Assembly: GCA_002388905.1 (NCBI GenBank)
Contig: DGNJ01000099.1
Span: 1-22,178 of the forward strand
Origin: Cellvibrionales bacterium UBA4495
Lineage (GTDB): Bacteria; Pseudomonadota; Gammaproteobacteria; Pseudomonadales; Porticoccaceae
Direction: 5' to 3'
Length of the DNA: 22,178 nt
Part shown: positions 11,038-17,002 of the stretch, piece by piece
How positions within the stretch are numbered: the first letter of the stretch is position 1
Layout: each line of letters opens with the position of its first letter
Program-made: the position numbers and the translations under genes
Notes under the pieces: generated by a model
Seen by the model: the letters and a program-made list of their open reading frames with translations, nothing else
Databases searched by the model: none
What the model was told of the DNA's origin: nothing

Positions 11038-11833
11038 TCCCGGTGTCGAGCCTGTCCCGAAAGGCTATCAGGGCCGCGGTCACCGCCACGTTCAACGATT
11101 CCACGCCGTTATTGAGCGGAATGCGCACTTGCCGGTGGGCGAGCCGGCGCACGTTCTCCGAGACGCCTTCCGTCTCGTTGCCCAGGACGTAGACGCAAGG
11201 GCCGGCGGGCCGATAGTCGGCCAGGTTGTGCTCGGCGTTGCCGGACAGGATACAGATTTCGGCGCCGCTGGCGGCGAACTCCGCCAGGGCGTCAGGCAGC
11301 CGCTCGCAGCGCAGGATCGGACAGCGGAACAGGGTCCCGGCGCTGGCCTTGATCACCAGAGGCGACAGGGGCGCGCAACCCCGGGTGGGGAGCAGCAGGC
11401 CATCCAGATTGCCGGCCGCCACGGAACGTATGATCATGCCCAGGTTCTGGGGGTTGGTGACCCGGTCCAGGGCAATAAGCCGGTAGGCGCGCCGGGCCGG
11501 TGCTTCCTCCGAAGCTTCCTCCATAAAAGTCCGGTAGTCCCGGTAGTTGGGGCATTGCAGGTCGAGGGCCACGCCCTGATCCTGTTTGCGGTTGCGGGAA
11601 ATGCGCGCCAGCGCCTCGCGGCTGTGGCGGCGTATCTCGATACCCCGCGCCGACGCCGCCTTTTCGATGTCGCGAATGATGCCGTCGCCCCGGTTCGAGT
11701 CGGCCAGGTGCAGGCGGTAGACCGGGATGCCGGCATCCCGCAGCACCTCGAGGACCGGTTTGCGGCCGTAGACAGTAAGCAGGCTGTCGAAAAAGCGGCG
11801 GCGGGAAAGATACGCTTCGGTGTCTTCAGCCAT
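11033..11833 (-). CDS. SpoU/TrmH-family RNA 2'-O-methyltransferase
   Basis: This is a 266-residue SPOUT methyltransferase that uses S-adenosylmethionine to methylate a ribose 2'-hydroxyl in rRNA or tRNA. The N-terminal substrate-binding region starts with FFDSLLTVYGRKPVLEVLRD, as in RlmB-like members. The catalytic knot shows the three family motifs: NPQNLGMIIRS (127-137, Asn and Arg), YVLGNETEGVS (215-225), and IPLNNGVESLNVAVTAAL (238-255). The target cannot be read from sequence; RlmB-like 23S rRNA and YfiF-like functions are both possible. The ATG overlaps the end of the upstream ACT-domain gene by 8 bases (ATGGCTGA), so the pair is probably cotranscribed and coupled. Confidence 0.93.
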   Translation of the reverse strand: MAEDTEAYLSRRRFFDSLLTVYGRKPVLEVLRDAGIPVYRLHLADSNRGDGIIRDIEKAASARGIEIRRHSREALARISRNRKQDQGVALDLQCPNYRDYRTFMEEASEEAPARRAYRLIALDRVTNPQNLGMIIRSVAAGNLDGLLLPTRGCAPLSPLVIKASAGTLFRCPILRCERLPDALAEFAASGAEICILSGNAEHNLADYRPAGPCVYVLGNETEGVSENVRRLAHRQVRIPLNNGVESLNVAVTAALIAFRDRLDTGT

Positions 11834-12350
11834 GTTCGTCGGGTGTTTCCAGTTCCACCACCAGATCGTCGGAGAGGTCTTCCAGAAGCACCCGCAGGTC
11901 CTCGGCCCCCAGGTCCGGCGGCAGCATCACCCGGGCCTGTGCCCGGAACAACCGCTCACCGCTCATGGGGGCGTTTTCCGTGGCGGTAAAAAGTTCATCC
12001 ACGTTAACGTTGCAGCGGGCGAGGATGCGGCTGATCTCGCCGACAATGCCGCGCCGGTCGTTGCCCACCACGGTCAACGCCAGTTGTTCTCCGTTGCCGA
12101 CTCCGGCGGTACCGGCGGGCGCCACGGATACATCGATGCCCCGCGCCGCCATGGCGGCCAGGTCTTCTTCCAGGAGGGCCTGGCGATCACCGGCCACCTC
12201 GATCAGCAGAATACCGGCGAACTTGCCGCCCAGCCGGGCCAGGGCCGATTCGAGCCAGTTTCCGCCGTGCCTGACCAGGGTCTCGGCCAGGGCATCGACA
12301 AGGCCCGGGCGGTCGTCGGCGATCACGGTAAGGACCAGTTGGTTGCTCAT
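11826..12350 (-). CDS. GcvR-like glycine cleavage regulatory protein (two ACT domains)
   Basis: This 174-residue protein has two ACT domains. The first is at about 3-80, starting QLVLTVIADDRPGLVDALAE; the second is at about 90-170, with LALTVVGNDRRGIVGEISR. ACT domains bind small ligands such as amino acids. In E. coli, GcvR binds glycine and holds the activator GcvA in check. Length and double-ACT layout fit GcvR, but I see no gcvA or gcv genes here, so the partner is unknown. The ATG at 12350 is selected by GAGGAA just upstream on the minus strand; the frame stays open further upstream without coding character. It overlaps the downstream methyltransferase gene by 8 bases. Confidence 0.85.
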   Translation of the reverse strand: MSNQLVLTVIADDRPGLVDALAETLVRHGGNWLESALARLGGKFAGILLIEVAGDRQALLEEDLAAMAARGIDVSVAPAGTAGVGNGEQLALTVVGNDRRGIVGEISRILARCNVNVDELFTATENAPMSGERLFRAQARVMLPPDLGAEDLRVLLEDLSDDLVVELETPDEHG

Positions 12351-12378
12351 GGCGGGATATTCCTCGTGGATGGCGGGA

Positions 12379-12407
12379 TTCAATGATTGCCCCGAGGCGG
12401 CTATTAT
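12379..12407 (+). promoter_or_regulatory. Candidate sigma-70 promoter for the exported methyltransferase operon
   Basis: TTCAAT (12379-12384) and TATTAT (12402-12407) are 17 bases apart, in the plus orientation. The -10 matches five of six bases and the -35 three. It shares its -10 DNA with the opposing minus-strand promoter, so the two could not be fully open at the same time. Start would be near 12414. Confidence 0.4.
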
Positions 12408-12430
12408 GACCCATAACCTGGCAGCGTAAA
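12403..12430 (-). promoter_or_regulatory. Candidate sigma-70 promoter for the gcvR-like operon
   Basis: Read on the minus strand, TTTACG (12425-12430) and CATAAT (12403-12408) are separated by 16 bases. They match four and five of six consensus bases. Transcription would start near 12396, about 46 bases before the ATG. Confidence 0.5.
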
Positions 12431-12458
12431 AACCTGCCGCCCATAGAGGAGAAAGGCG

Positions 12459-13298
12459 ATGAAAAGGCTGTTGACCCTGGTGTTTTGTTGCGTGGCGCAA
12501 GTCCAGGCCGGTTCCCTGGACGCGGCCCTGTCGGGCGACGCCCGGACGCCGGCGAACCTGGACCGGGATGCGCACCGGCATCCCCGTGCCACCCTGGCGT
12601 TCTTCCAGGTCCGCGACCACCAGACGGTGGTGGAGATCTGGCCCGGCGGGGGCTGGTACACGGAAATTCTCGCGCCCTACCTGAAGGAACATGGGCAGCT
12701 TTACCTGGCGGGGTTTTCGCCGTCCGTGGACAATCCCTATATGCAGCGCAGCCGCGAAAAATTTATCGCCAAGCTGGAAAGCCGTCCCGATGCCTATGGC
12801 AATGCCCGCGTGGTCGTTTTCGACCCGGCCAGCGGCCGGCTCGACGTCCCGCCGGGCACCGCCGACCGGGTGCTGACTTTTCGCAATGTCCACAACTGGT
12901 TGCGCAGCGACAGCGAGCAGCCGGCCTTTGAACTCTTTTTCGAGGCACTGAAACCCGGCGGGCTGCTCGGCGTCGTGGAACACAGGGCCCGGCCCGGGAC
13001 TGATCGGCAGGCCATGCTCGAGTCGGGCTACATGACCGAATCCTATGTCATCGAGCTGGCTGAGAAAGCCGGTTTTGAACTGGTGGCGCGCAGTGATATC
13101 AATGCCAACCCCGCCGACACCACCCTTCATCCCAAGGGTGTCTGGACACTGCCGCCGACACTGCGCCTGGGTGCGGACAACCGCGAGCACTACCGGGCTA
13201 TCGGCGAGAGCGACCGGATGACCCTGAAATTTCGCAAGCCCGGCGAAGCCGGCGGTGCCGCCGATTCGCCGCAAAAATCCGGAGGTCACAGTGATTGA
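12459..13298 (+). CDS. Exported class I methyltransferase-like protein (COG4798-type)
   Basis: This 279-residue protein begins with a short Sec-type signal peptide; cleavage is likely after VQA at about residue 17. The mature part resembles predicted methyltransferases of the COG4798 type. The motif I region is VVEIWPGGGWYTEILAPYL (57-75), in place of the usual DxGxGxG. The acidic/Asp positions and a post-I stretch, RVLTFRNVHNWL (137-148), follow. Next come LKPGGLLGVVEH (164-175) and an EKAGFELVARSDI segment typical of class I enzymes. The substrate is unknown. Export is odd because S-adenosylmethionine is made in the cytoplasm. AGGAGA lies just before the ATG. The 3' end overlaps the next gene by 8 bases. 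Confidence 0.85.
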   Translation: MKRLLTLVFCCVAQVQAGSLDAALSGDARTPANLDRDAHRHPRATLAFFQVRDHQTVVEIWPGGGWYTEILAPYLKEHGQLYLAGFSPSVDNPYMQRSREKFIAKLESRPDAYGNARVVVFDPASGRLDVPPGTADRVLTFRNVHNWLRSDSEQPAFELFFEALKPGGLLGVVEHRARPGTDRQAMLESGYMTESYVIELAEKAGFELVARSDINANPADTTLHPKGVWTLPPTLRLGADNREHYRAIGESDRMTLKFRKPGEAGGAADSPQKSGGHSD

Positions 13299-13536
13299 AA
13301 TACCCCCGCAACGGTTAAGCGCCGAGGCCCTTGCCGCACTGATCGAGGATTTCGTGCTGCGGGAGGGCACCGATTACGGTGAGCGGGAAACCCCTTTTGA
13401 TACAAAAACCGATCAGGTCAGGCGGCAGATCGATACCGGGAAAGTGGTGATCGTTTTCGATCCCGACAGCGAAACCTGCAACCTGATGACCCGGGAAGCC
13501 TTCGATCGCTCGGCCGGGGAAGCCGGCCGTGGCTGA
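13291..13536 (+). CDS. UPF0270 family protein (YheU-like)
   Basis: This 81-residue protein matches the UPF0270 family represented by E. coli YheU. Near its start it carries the conserved ALIEDFVLREGTDYGE stretch, then a KxDQVRRQIDTGKVVIVFD segment and the C-terminal CNLMTREAFD motif. YheU is about 72 residues, so this one has a short C-terminal extension. The function of the family is not known to me. The start is GTG at 13291, fixed by GGAGG at 13281-13285; an in-frame ATG at 13255 lies inside the upstream gene and lacks a ribosome-binding site. It overlaps its neighbours by 8 bases on each side, implying translational coupling. Confidence 0.9.
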   Translation: MIEIPPQRLSAEALAALIEDFVLREGTDYGERETPFDTKTDQVRRQIDTGKVVIVFDPDSETCNLMTREAFDRSAGEAGRG

Positions 13537-14167
13537 CACGCTTTCGATCCGTCCGGCCGGCGAGCCGTTGGCAACGCTGATCCTGGCCCACGGCGCCGGC
13601 GCCCCCATGGACAGCGATTTCATGTACCGGCTGGCGGACGCCCTGGCGGAAAATGGGGTGGCCACACTGCGCTTCGAGTTTCCCTACATGGCCGAACGGC
13701 GCCGCACGGGGACCAGGCGCCCACCGGATCGCCGGGAGGTGTTGCTCGATACCTGGCGGGATATCTATCGCCGGTTGGCGGACGACCGCCGGGGTCCGGT
13801 ATTGATAGGGGGGAAATCCTTGGGCGGACGTATGGCCTCAATGGTGGCCGGGGAGCTGAAGCCCGCGGGATTTTGCTGTTTCGGCTATCCCTTTCATCCG
13901 CCGGGCAAGCCCGAAAAGATGCGTACGGAACACCTGGAAGCCCTGGATGTGCCGGGGCTGATTGTGCAGGGAACCCGTGACCCTTTCGGAAAGCCCGCGG
14001 AACTGGCCGACGTCGCCCTGTCGAGGTGGATCCGCATCCACTGGCTGGAAGCCGGGGATCACGACTTCAAGCCCACGGTCAAGTCGGGCCGGACCCGGGC
14101 GCAGTTGCTCGGGGAAGCCGCCGCCAGCGTGGCCGACTTCTGTCGGTCGCTGGCGGGCCGGCAATAA
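13529..14167 (+). CDS. Alpha/beta hydrolase of the KANL3/Tex30 (COG3571) type
   Basis: This 212-residue protein is a small cytoplasmic alpha/beta hydrolase. It shows LILAHGAGAPMDSDFM (oxyanion-hole strand, about 17-32), the nucleophile elbow GGKSLGGR with Ser97, an acid in GTRDPFG (Asp151), and a histidine in AGDHDFKP (His178), so the triad is complete. The family is often annotated as dienelactone-hydrolase-like, but its natural substrate is unknown. The start is GTG at 13529, which overlaps the UPF0270 gene by 8 bases (GTGGCTGA). It is the last gene of this three-gene unit and faces the minus-strand gene that follows. Confidence 0.9.
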   Translation: MADTLSIRPAGEPLATLILAHGAGAPMDSDFMYRLADALAENGVATLRFEFPYMAERRRTGTRRPPDRREVLLDTWRDIYRRLADDRRGPVLIGGKSLGGRMASMVAGELKPAGFCCFGYPFHPPGKPEKMRTEHLEALDVPGLIVQGTRDPFGKPAELADVALSRWIRIHWLEAGDHDFKPTVKSGRTRAQLLGEAAASVADFCRSLAGRQ

Positions 14168-14190
14168 ACGGGGGTTGGCGCCGGGTATAT

Positions 14191-14243
14191 GCCCTCTACA
14201 GGGCAGCGGGGATTGCGCCGGGCGCCAGTGAAGCGGCCCGGCG
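14191..14243. terminator. Two GC-rich hairpins between convergent genes
   Basis: In the 87-base gap, GCCCT-CTAC-AGGGC forms a tight hairpin (14191-14204). CGCCGGGC (14216-14223) pairs perfectly with GCCCGGCG (14236-14243) across a 12-base loop. A further TGGCGCC (14176-14182) and GGCGCCA (14221-14227) can pair as an alternative. The position between two convergent genes suits a bidirectional terminator, but no U-tract follows on either strand. Confidence 0.4.
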
Positions 14244-14254
14244 TCAGTCCCGGC

Positions 14255-14950
14255 TCAGGGTTCCACCAGCAGCGAGATGGCTGCCATGGCCTCCGGGTCC
14301 CGGGCCTTGATCTTGTTGGCGATATGGTGCTGGAAGTAGTAGTGGAAGTCGGCGTGGCCGCGGGCCGGGAAGAGGCTGTCGTCACCGGGAAGTACCGGGG
14401 TCTCCACCACCTTGTCGTCGTCGACGATCATGCCCGCCACCGTGCCGTCGGCGTGGAGCCGCCAGCTGACCACCTCTTTCAGTGTCAGGGTCTTGAAGCC
14501 GTCCCCTGAGAGGACTGCGTGCGTGCCGATGGTATCGGGCATTTCCTGGAGGATTTCCTCGCCGGAATCGCATTCGAACTCGTAATACTCGGCGGCGGAT
14601 TCCACCTCCACGACCTTGTGCAGGGGCGGCTCGAAAAAGACCTCGTCGATTCCCGGATCGTAATAGCCCTCCCACTTGCCGTTCAGGGGATCGCGGATAT
14701 CCGGGCATGCGGTGATATCGTCGAGCCAGGGAACCAGGCCCACGACCTCGCCGTCCGCGCGCAGGGCCCAGCACAGCACCTTGATGCTGAACACCTTGTC
14801 CGGGTGGGCCTCGTTGGAGTAGATCATTTCCAGGCCGTCCATTTCCGGCGCCAGGCGGATGATGCGGCGGTTGTGGCGATGGGAGAAGGGCTTGCCGGAG
14901 AAGAGGTCGACCACGTTTTCCGTGTTGTGGCCTTGGGTAGAGGTAGTCAT
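14255..14950 (-). CDS. Hypothetical protein with an internally duplicated W-x-L-x-ADG motif
   Basis: I do not recognise this 231-residue acidic, soluble protein; it has no signal peptide or membrane segment. It contains two similar segments about 102 residues apart: CWALRADGEVVG (60-71) and SWRLHADGTVAG (162-173). They share Trp, Leu, Ala-Asp-Gly, Val and Gly at matching places, and each is preceded by a hydrophobic-Lys strand. This suggests a tandem repeat of a beta-rich unit. Between them are acidic and aromatic stretches (GKWEGYYDPGIDEVFFEP; EYYEFECDSGEE). The C-terminus is helical (HHIANKIKARDPEAMAAI). The start at 14950 is fixed by GAGGAGG on the minus strand. Expression may depend on the structured leader immediately upstream. 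It stands alone, divergent from the cyclotransferase-like gene. Confidence 0.85.
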   Translation of the reverse strand: MTTSTQGHNTENVVDLFSGKPFSHRHNRRIIRLAPEMDGLEMIYSNEAHPDKVFSIKVLCWALRADGEVVGLVPWLDDITACPDIRDPLNGKWEGYYDPGIDEVFFEPPLHKVVEVESAAEYYEFECDSGEEILQEMPDTIGTHAVLSGDGFKTLTLKEVVSWRLHADGTVAGMIVDDDKVVETPVLPGDDSLFPARGHADFHYYFQHHIANKIKARDPEAMAAISLLVEP

Positions 14951-14956
14951 AATACG

Positions 14957-15022
14957 CCTCCTCGCGATGGTAGTCGGTTTTCTACCGATAGAGCTGCGCC
15001 CTGGGAAAAGCGCAACCATCGC
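14957..15022 (-). promoter_or_regulatory. Candidate structured leader: three-way junction abutting the Shine-Dalgarno sequence
   Basis: On the minus strand the leader contains three perfect nested helices. P1 pairs 15022-15015 (GCGATGGT) with 14971-14964 (ACCATCGC). P2 pairs 15014-15010 (TGCGC) with 14999-14995 across a 10-base loop. P3 pairs 14988-14984 (TCGGT) with 14978-14974 across a 5-base loop. P1 and P2 are directly adjacent, P2 and P3 are joined by 6 bases, and P3 returns to P1 by 2 bases. The Shine-Dalgarno GAGGAGG (14963-14957) begins at the base after P1. This geometry suggests a cis-acting RNA controlling translation. The same repeats could instead be a DNA operator. I do not recognise a known riboswitch class. 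Confidence 0.45.
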
Positions 15023-15042
15023 AAGATACGGTACGCGCGATT

Positions 15043-15072
15043 TTGAAAAAGCACAATACTTTGTGTTAAAAA
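15043..15072 (+). promoter_or_regulatory. Candidate promoter with palindromic spacer, upstream of the cyclotransferase-like gene
   Basis: TTGAAA (15043-15048) and TAAAAA (15067-15072) are 18 bases apart; each matches four of six consensus bases. Exactly within the spacer lies a perfect inverted repeat CACAA-TACT-TTGTG (15052-15065), placed where a repressor would block RNA polymerase. This is an AT-rich pocket in GC-rich DNA. It is an inference from pattern only. Confidence 0.35.
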
Positions 15073-15091
15073 TCTCCAAGGTGAGCGATTT

Positions 15092-15562
15092 ATGCCATTC
15101 TATTTCGCCTACGGCTCCAACATGAATCCGCAGCGGGTGCGGGACCGGGGCCTGGCGGTGCTGGACAGCATGCCGGGCCGGTTGCCCGGCATGGGCCTGC
15201 GTTTCAACAAGCGCTCGCGCCACAACCCCAACTGGGCCTGCGCCAATATCGTCTACGCGCCGGGGGAGGCGGTGGAAGGGGTGCTTTATCGCCTTGCCGA
15301 CCATGGCCAGATACGGCTTATGGATCCGTTCGAGGGCGCTCCGCGCTATTACAGCCGCGAGCGCTTTACCGTGATCACGTCCAGCGGCGAGCAGCCGGCC
15401 TGGACCTACGTGGCCAACCCCGCGGTTATCGACAATCGTATCCGCCCGCTGCCCTGGTACCTGGGCCAGCTTCTCGAAGGCAGGGCCTATCTGTCGCCGG
15501 ACTACCTGGAATGGCTGAAAGCGACGCCCTGCTGCGACGACGACCATGCCGGCTGGGGCTGA
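15092..15562 (+). CDS. Gamma-glutamylcyclotransferase (GGCT/AIG2-like) family protein
   Basis: This 156-residue protein belongs to the GGCT-like fold. The phosphate/substrate loop FAYGSNMNP is at 5-13, and the family's catalytic glutamate is at Glu81 in DPFEGAPRYY. The segment VEGVLYRLAD (61-70) is also typical. Enzymes of this family release 5-oxoproline from gamma-glutamyl amines or peptides; the precise substrate cannot be read from sequence, and some members act on other gamma-glutamyl compounds. The ATG has AAGGTGAG a few bases upstream. The next gene starts only 7 bases after the stop, so they are probably cotranscribed. It diverges from the duplicated-motif protein gene. Confidence 0.9.
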   Translation: MPFYFAYGSNMNPQRVRDRGLAVLDSMPGRLPGMGLRFNKRSRHNPNWACANIVYAPGEAVEGVLYRLADHGQIRLMDPFEGAPRYYSRERFTVITSSGEQPAWTYVANPAVIDNRIRPLPWYLGQLLEGRAYLSPDYLEWLKATPCCDDDHAGWG

Positions 15563-15569
15563 GGCCCGG

Positions 15570-16109
15570 GTGACCGACCTCCGCATCACTCGACTGGAGG
15601 CCGTTTTCCGGGATACTTTCCTTGCCCGCTGGAATACCCTCCTTGTGGGTGGTGCGGACGAACCCCTGTATCTGCCCGCGAGCGGGGATTGTCCCAGACA
15701 CCGCCTGATCTACCGGGCCGATTATTTTGCCAGCGCCCTGCACGAAACCGCCCACTGGTGCATTGCCGGCCCCGCCAGGCGCCTGCGGGTGGACTTCGGG
15801 TACTGGTACGCCCCGGACGGGCGCAGTGCCGCACAGCAGCGGGCTTTCGAGGCGGTGGAGGTGAGGCCCCAGGCCCTGGAGTGGACCTTCTCCGAGGCCG
15901 CCGGTCACCCTTTTTATGTCAGTGCCGATAACCTGGCCGGCGATGCCGGTCCCTCGCCACACTTTGTCGAGGCCGTGCGCGATCAGGCCCGGGCCTATTG
16001 CCAACGGGGGTTACCCGAGCGGGCGCACCTGTTTGCCGAAGCCCTCGCCCGCGAGTTCGGCACCGGCAACCCCTTCGACAAGCGCCGTTACCTCCGGCCG
16101 CCGGCGTGA
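15570..16109 (+). CDS. epmC: Elongation factor P hydroxylase EpmC (YfcM-type)
   Basis: This 179-residue protein closely resembles E. coli YfcM/EpmC, which hydroxylates the beta-lysylated lysine of translation factor EF-P after EpmA and EpmB have acted. The metal-binding-type motif HETAH is at 58-62 within FASALHETAHWCIAG. It is followed by the diagnostic VDFGYWYAPDGR (74-85), VEVRPQALEW (96-105) and NLAGD segments. The GTG at 15570, preceded by GAGG, gives an N-terminus that lines up with YfcM; an in-frame ATG at 15546 overlaps the upstream gene and has no ribosome-binding site. No efp, epmA or epmB is present in the window. Confidence 0.93.
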   Translation: MTDLRITRLEAVFRDTFLARWNTLLVGGADEPLYLPASGDCPRHRLIYRADYFASALHETAHWCIAGPARRLRVDFGYWYAPDGRSAAQQRAFEAVEVRPQALEWTFSEAAGHPFYVSADNLAGDAGPSPHFVEAVRDQARAYCQRGLPERAHLFAEALAREFGTGNPFDKRRYLRPPA

Positions 16110-16114
16110 CGCCC

Positions 16115-17002
16115 ATGTCCGAACCGCTCTATCTGGTCGACAGCTCGGTCTATATCTTCCGCAGCTATTTCGCCCTGGAACCCCGCTGGTTCTGCCGGGA
16201 CGGCATGCCTACGGAGGCGGTCTACGGGTTCGCCGCCTTCCTGATACGGTTATTGTCGGCGGAGCGCCCCGGTTACATTGTCGCCGCCTTTGACGAGAGC
16301 CTGGAGACCGGTTTTCGCCATCGTCTCTACCCCGCCTACAAGGCCAACCGGGCCCTGCCGGACGAGGCCCTGGCGTTCCAGTTGAGGGCCTGTCGGCAAG
16401 TGGCCGAGGTCCTGGGTATCGCCACCTGTGCCAGTTCCGAGTACGAGGCCGACGACCTGCTGGCGAGCCTGGCCCGTCGGGGGCGGGATCGTCACCGTAT
16501 AGAGATCCTCAGCCGCGACAAGGACCTTGCGCAGTTGCTTATCGGTGACGCCCGGCTCCAGGATTACGGCTACGGTACCCCCCTGGATCGGGCGGGCTTT
16601 ATCAAAACCCGGGGCATGGCCCCGGAATGGGTACCGGACTATCTGGCCCTGGTGGGTGACAGCAGCGACAACATTCCCGGTGTACCGGGGGTGGGCGCGA
16701 AGACCGCCACTGCCCTGCTGGCCGCTCTGGGTCCCCTGGATCAGTGGCTCGACGATCCCGGCGCGGCGGCGTCGGTTGCCGTGCGCGGAGCCCGGGGCTT
16801 GCCGGCAAAGCTGGATCAGTACCGCGAGCAGATACAACTGGCCCTGAAGTTGACCCGGCTGGTTGACGATGCGGCCCAGATTCCCGAACCCGGGCGCACC
16901 CGGCGCCGCCCGCCGGATATGGCGGCGGTACGGGATCTGTTCGGCGAACTGGGCATCGGTGGCCTGGTGGCCAGGGTGGGGCGATGGCAGGAGGCCGGAT
17001 GA
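16115..17002 (+). CDS. 5'-3' exonuclease / flap nuclease-family protein (standalone)
   Basis: This 295-residue protein has the fold of the 5' nuclease domain of DNA polymerase I but stands alone, like E. coli ExoIX. The metal-binding acids seem complete: Asp9 in YLVDSSVYIFRSYF, Asp60 in AAFDES, Glu111/Asp113/Asp114 in YEADDLLASLA, Asp135/Asp137 in LSRDKDLAQLL, and Asp182/Asp185 in LVGDSSDNIPG. A helix-hairpin-helix (about 186-200, PGVPGVGAKTA) binds DNA. The arch region has RHRLYPAYKANR. Family members remove RNA primers or flaps. The ATG at 16115 gives the expected start; a GTG at 16106 overlapping the epmC stop is an alternative. It overlaps pdxB by 4 bases. Confidence 0.92.
   Translation: MSEPLYLVDSSVYIFRSYFALEPRWFCRDGMPTEAVYGFAAFLIRLLSAERPGYIVAAFDESLETGFRHRLYPAYKANRALPDEALAFQLRACRQVAEVLGIATCASSEYEADDLLASLARRGRDRHRIEILSRDKDLAQLLIGDARLQDYGYGTPLDRAGFIKTRGMAPEWVPDYLALVGDSSDNIPGVPGVGAKTATALLAALGPLDQWLDDPGAAASVAVRGARGLPAKLDQYREQIQLALKLTRLVDDAAQIPEPGRTRRRPPDMAAVRDLFGELGIGGLVARVGRWQEAG

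Noticed and set aside
12351..13370. Upstream extension of the gcvR-like frame
   Set aside because: The extension runs antisense through the exported methyltransferase gene; the ATG at 12350 with GAGGAA and the conserved ACT start mark the true beginning.
14964..15022. Hammerhead ribozyme in the three-way junction
   Set aside because: Neither strand has the CUGANGA and GAAA core in the junction strands; the junction has 0, 6 and 2 bases, which does not fit.
14951..15589. Upstream extension of the duplicated-motif protein
   Set aside because: It is antisense to the cyclotransferase-like gene and passes through the structured leader; GAGGAGG before 14950 fixes the start.
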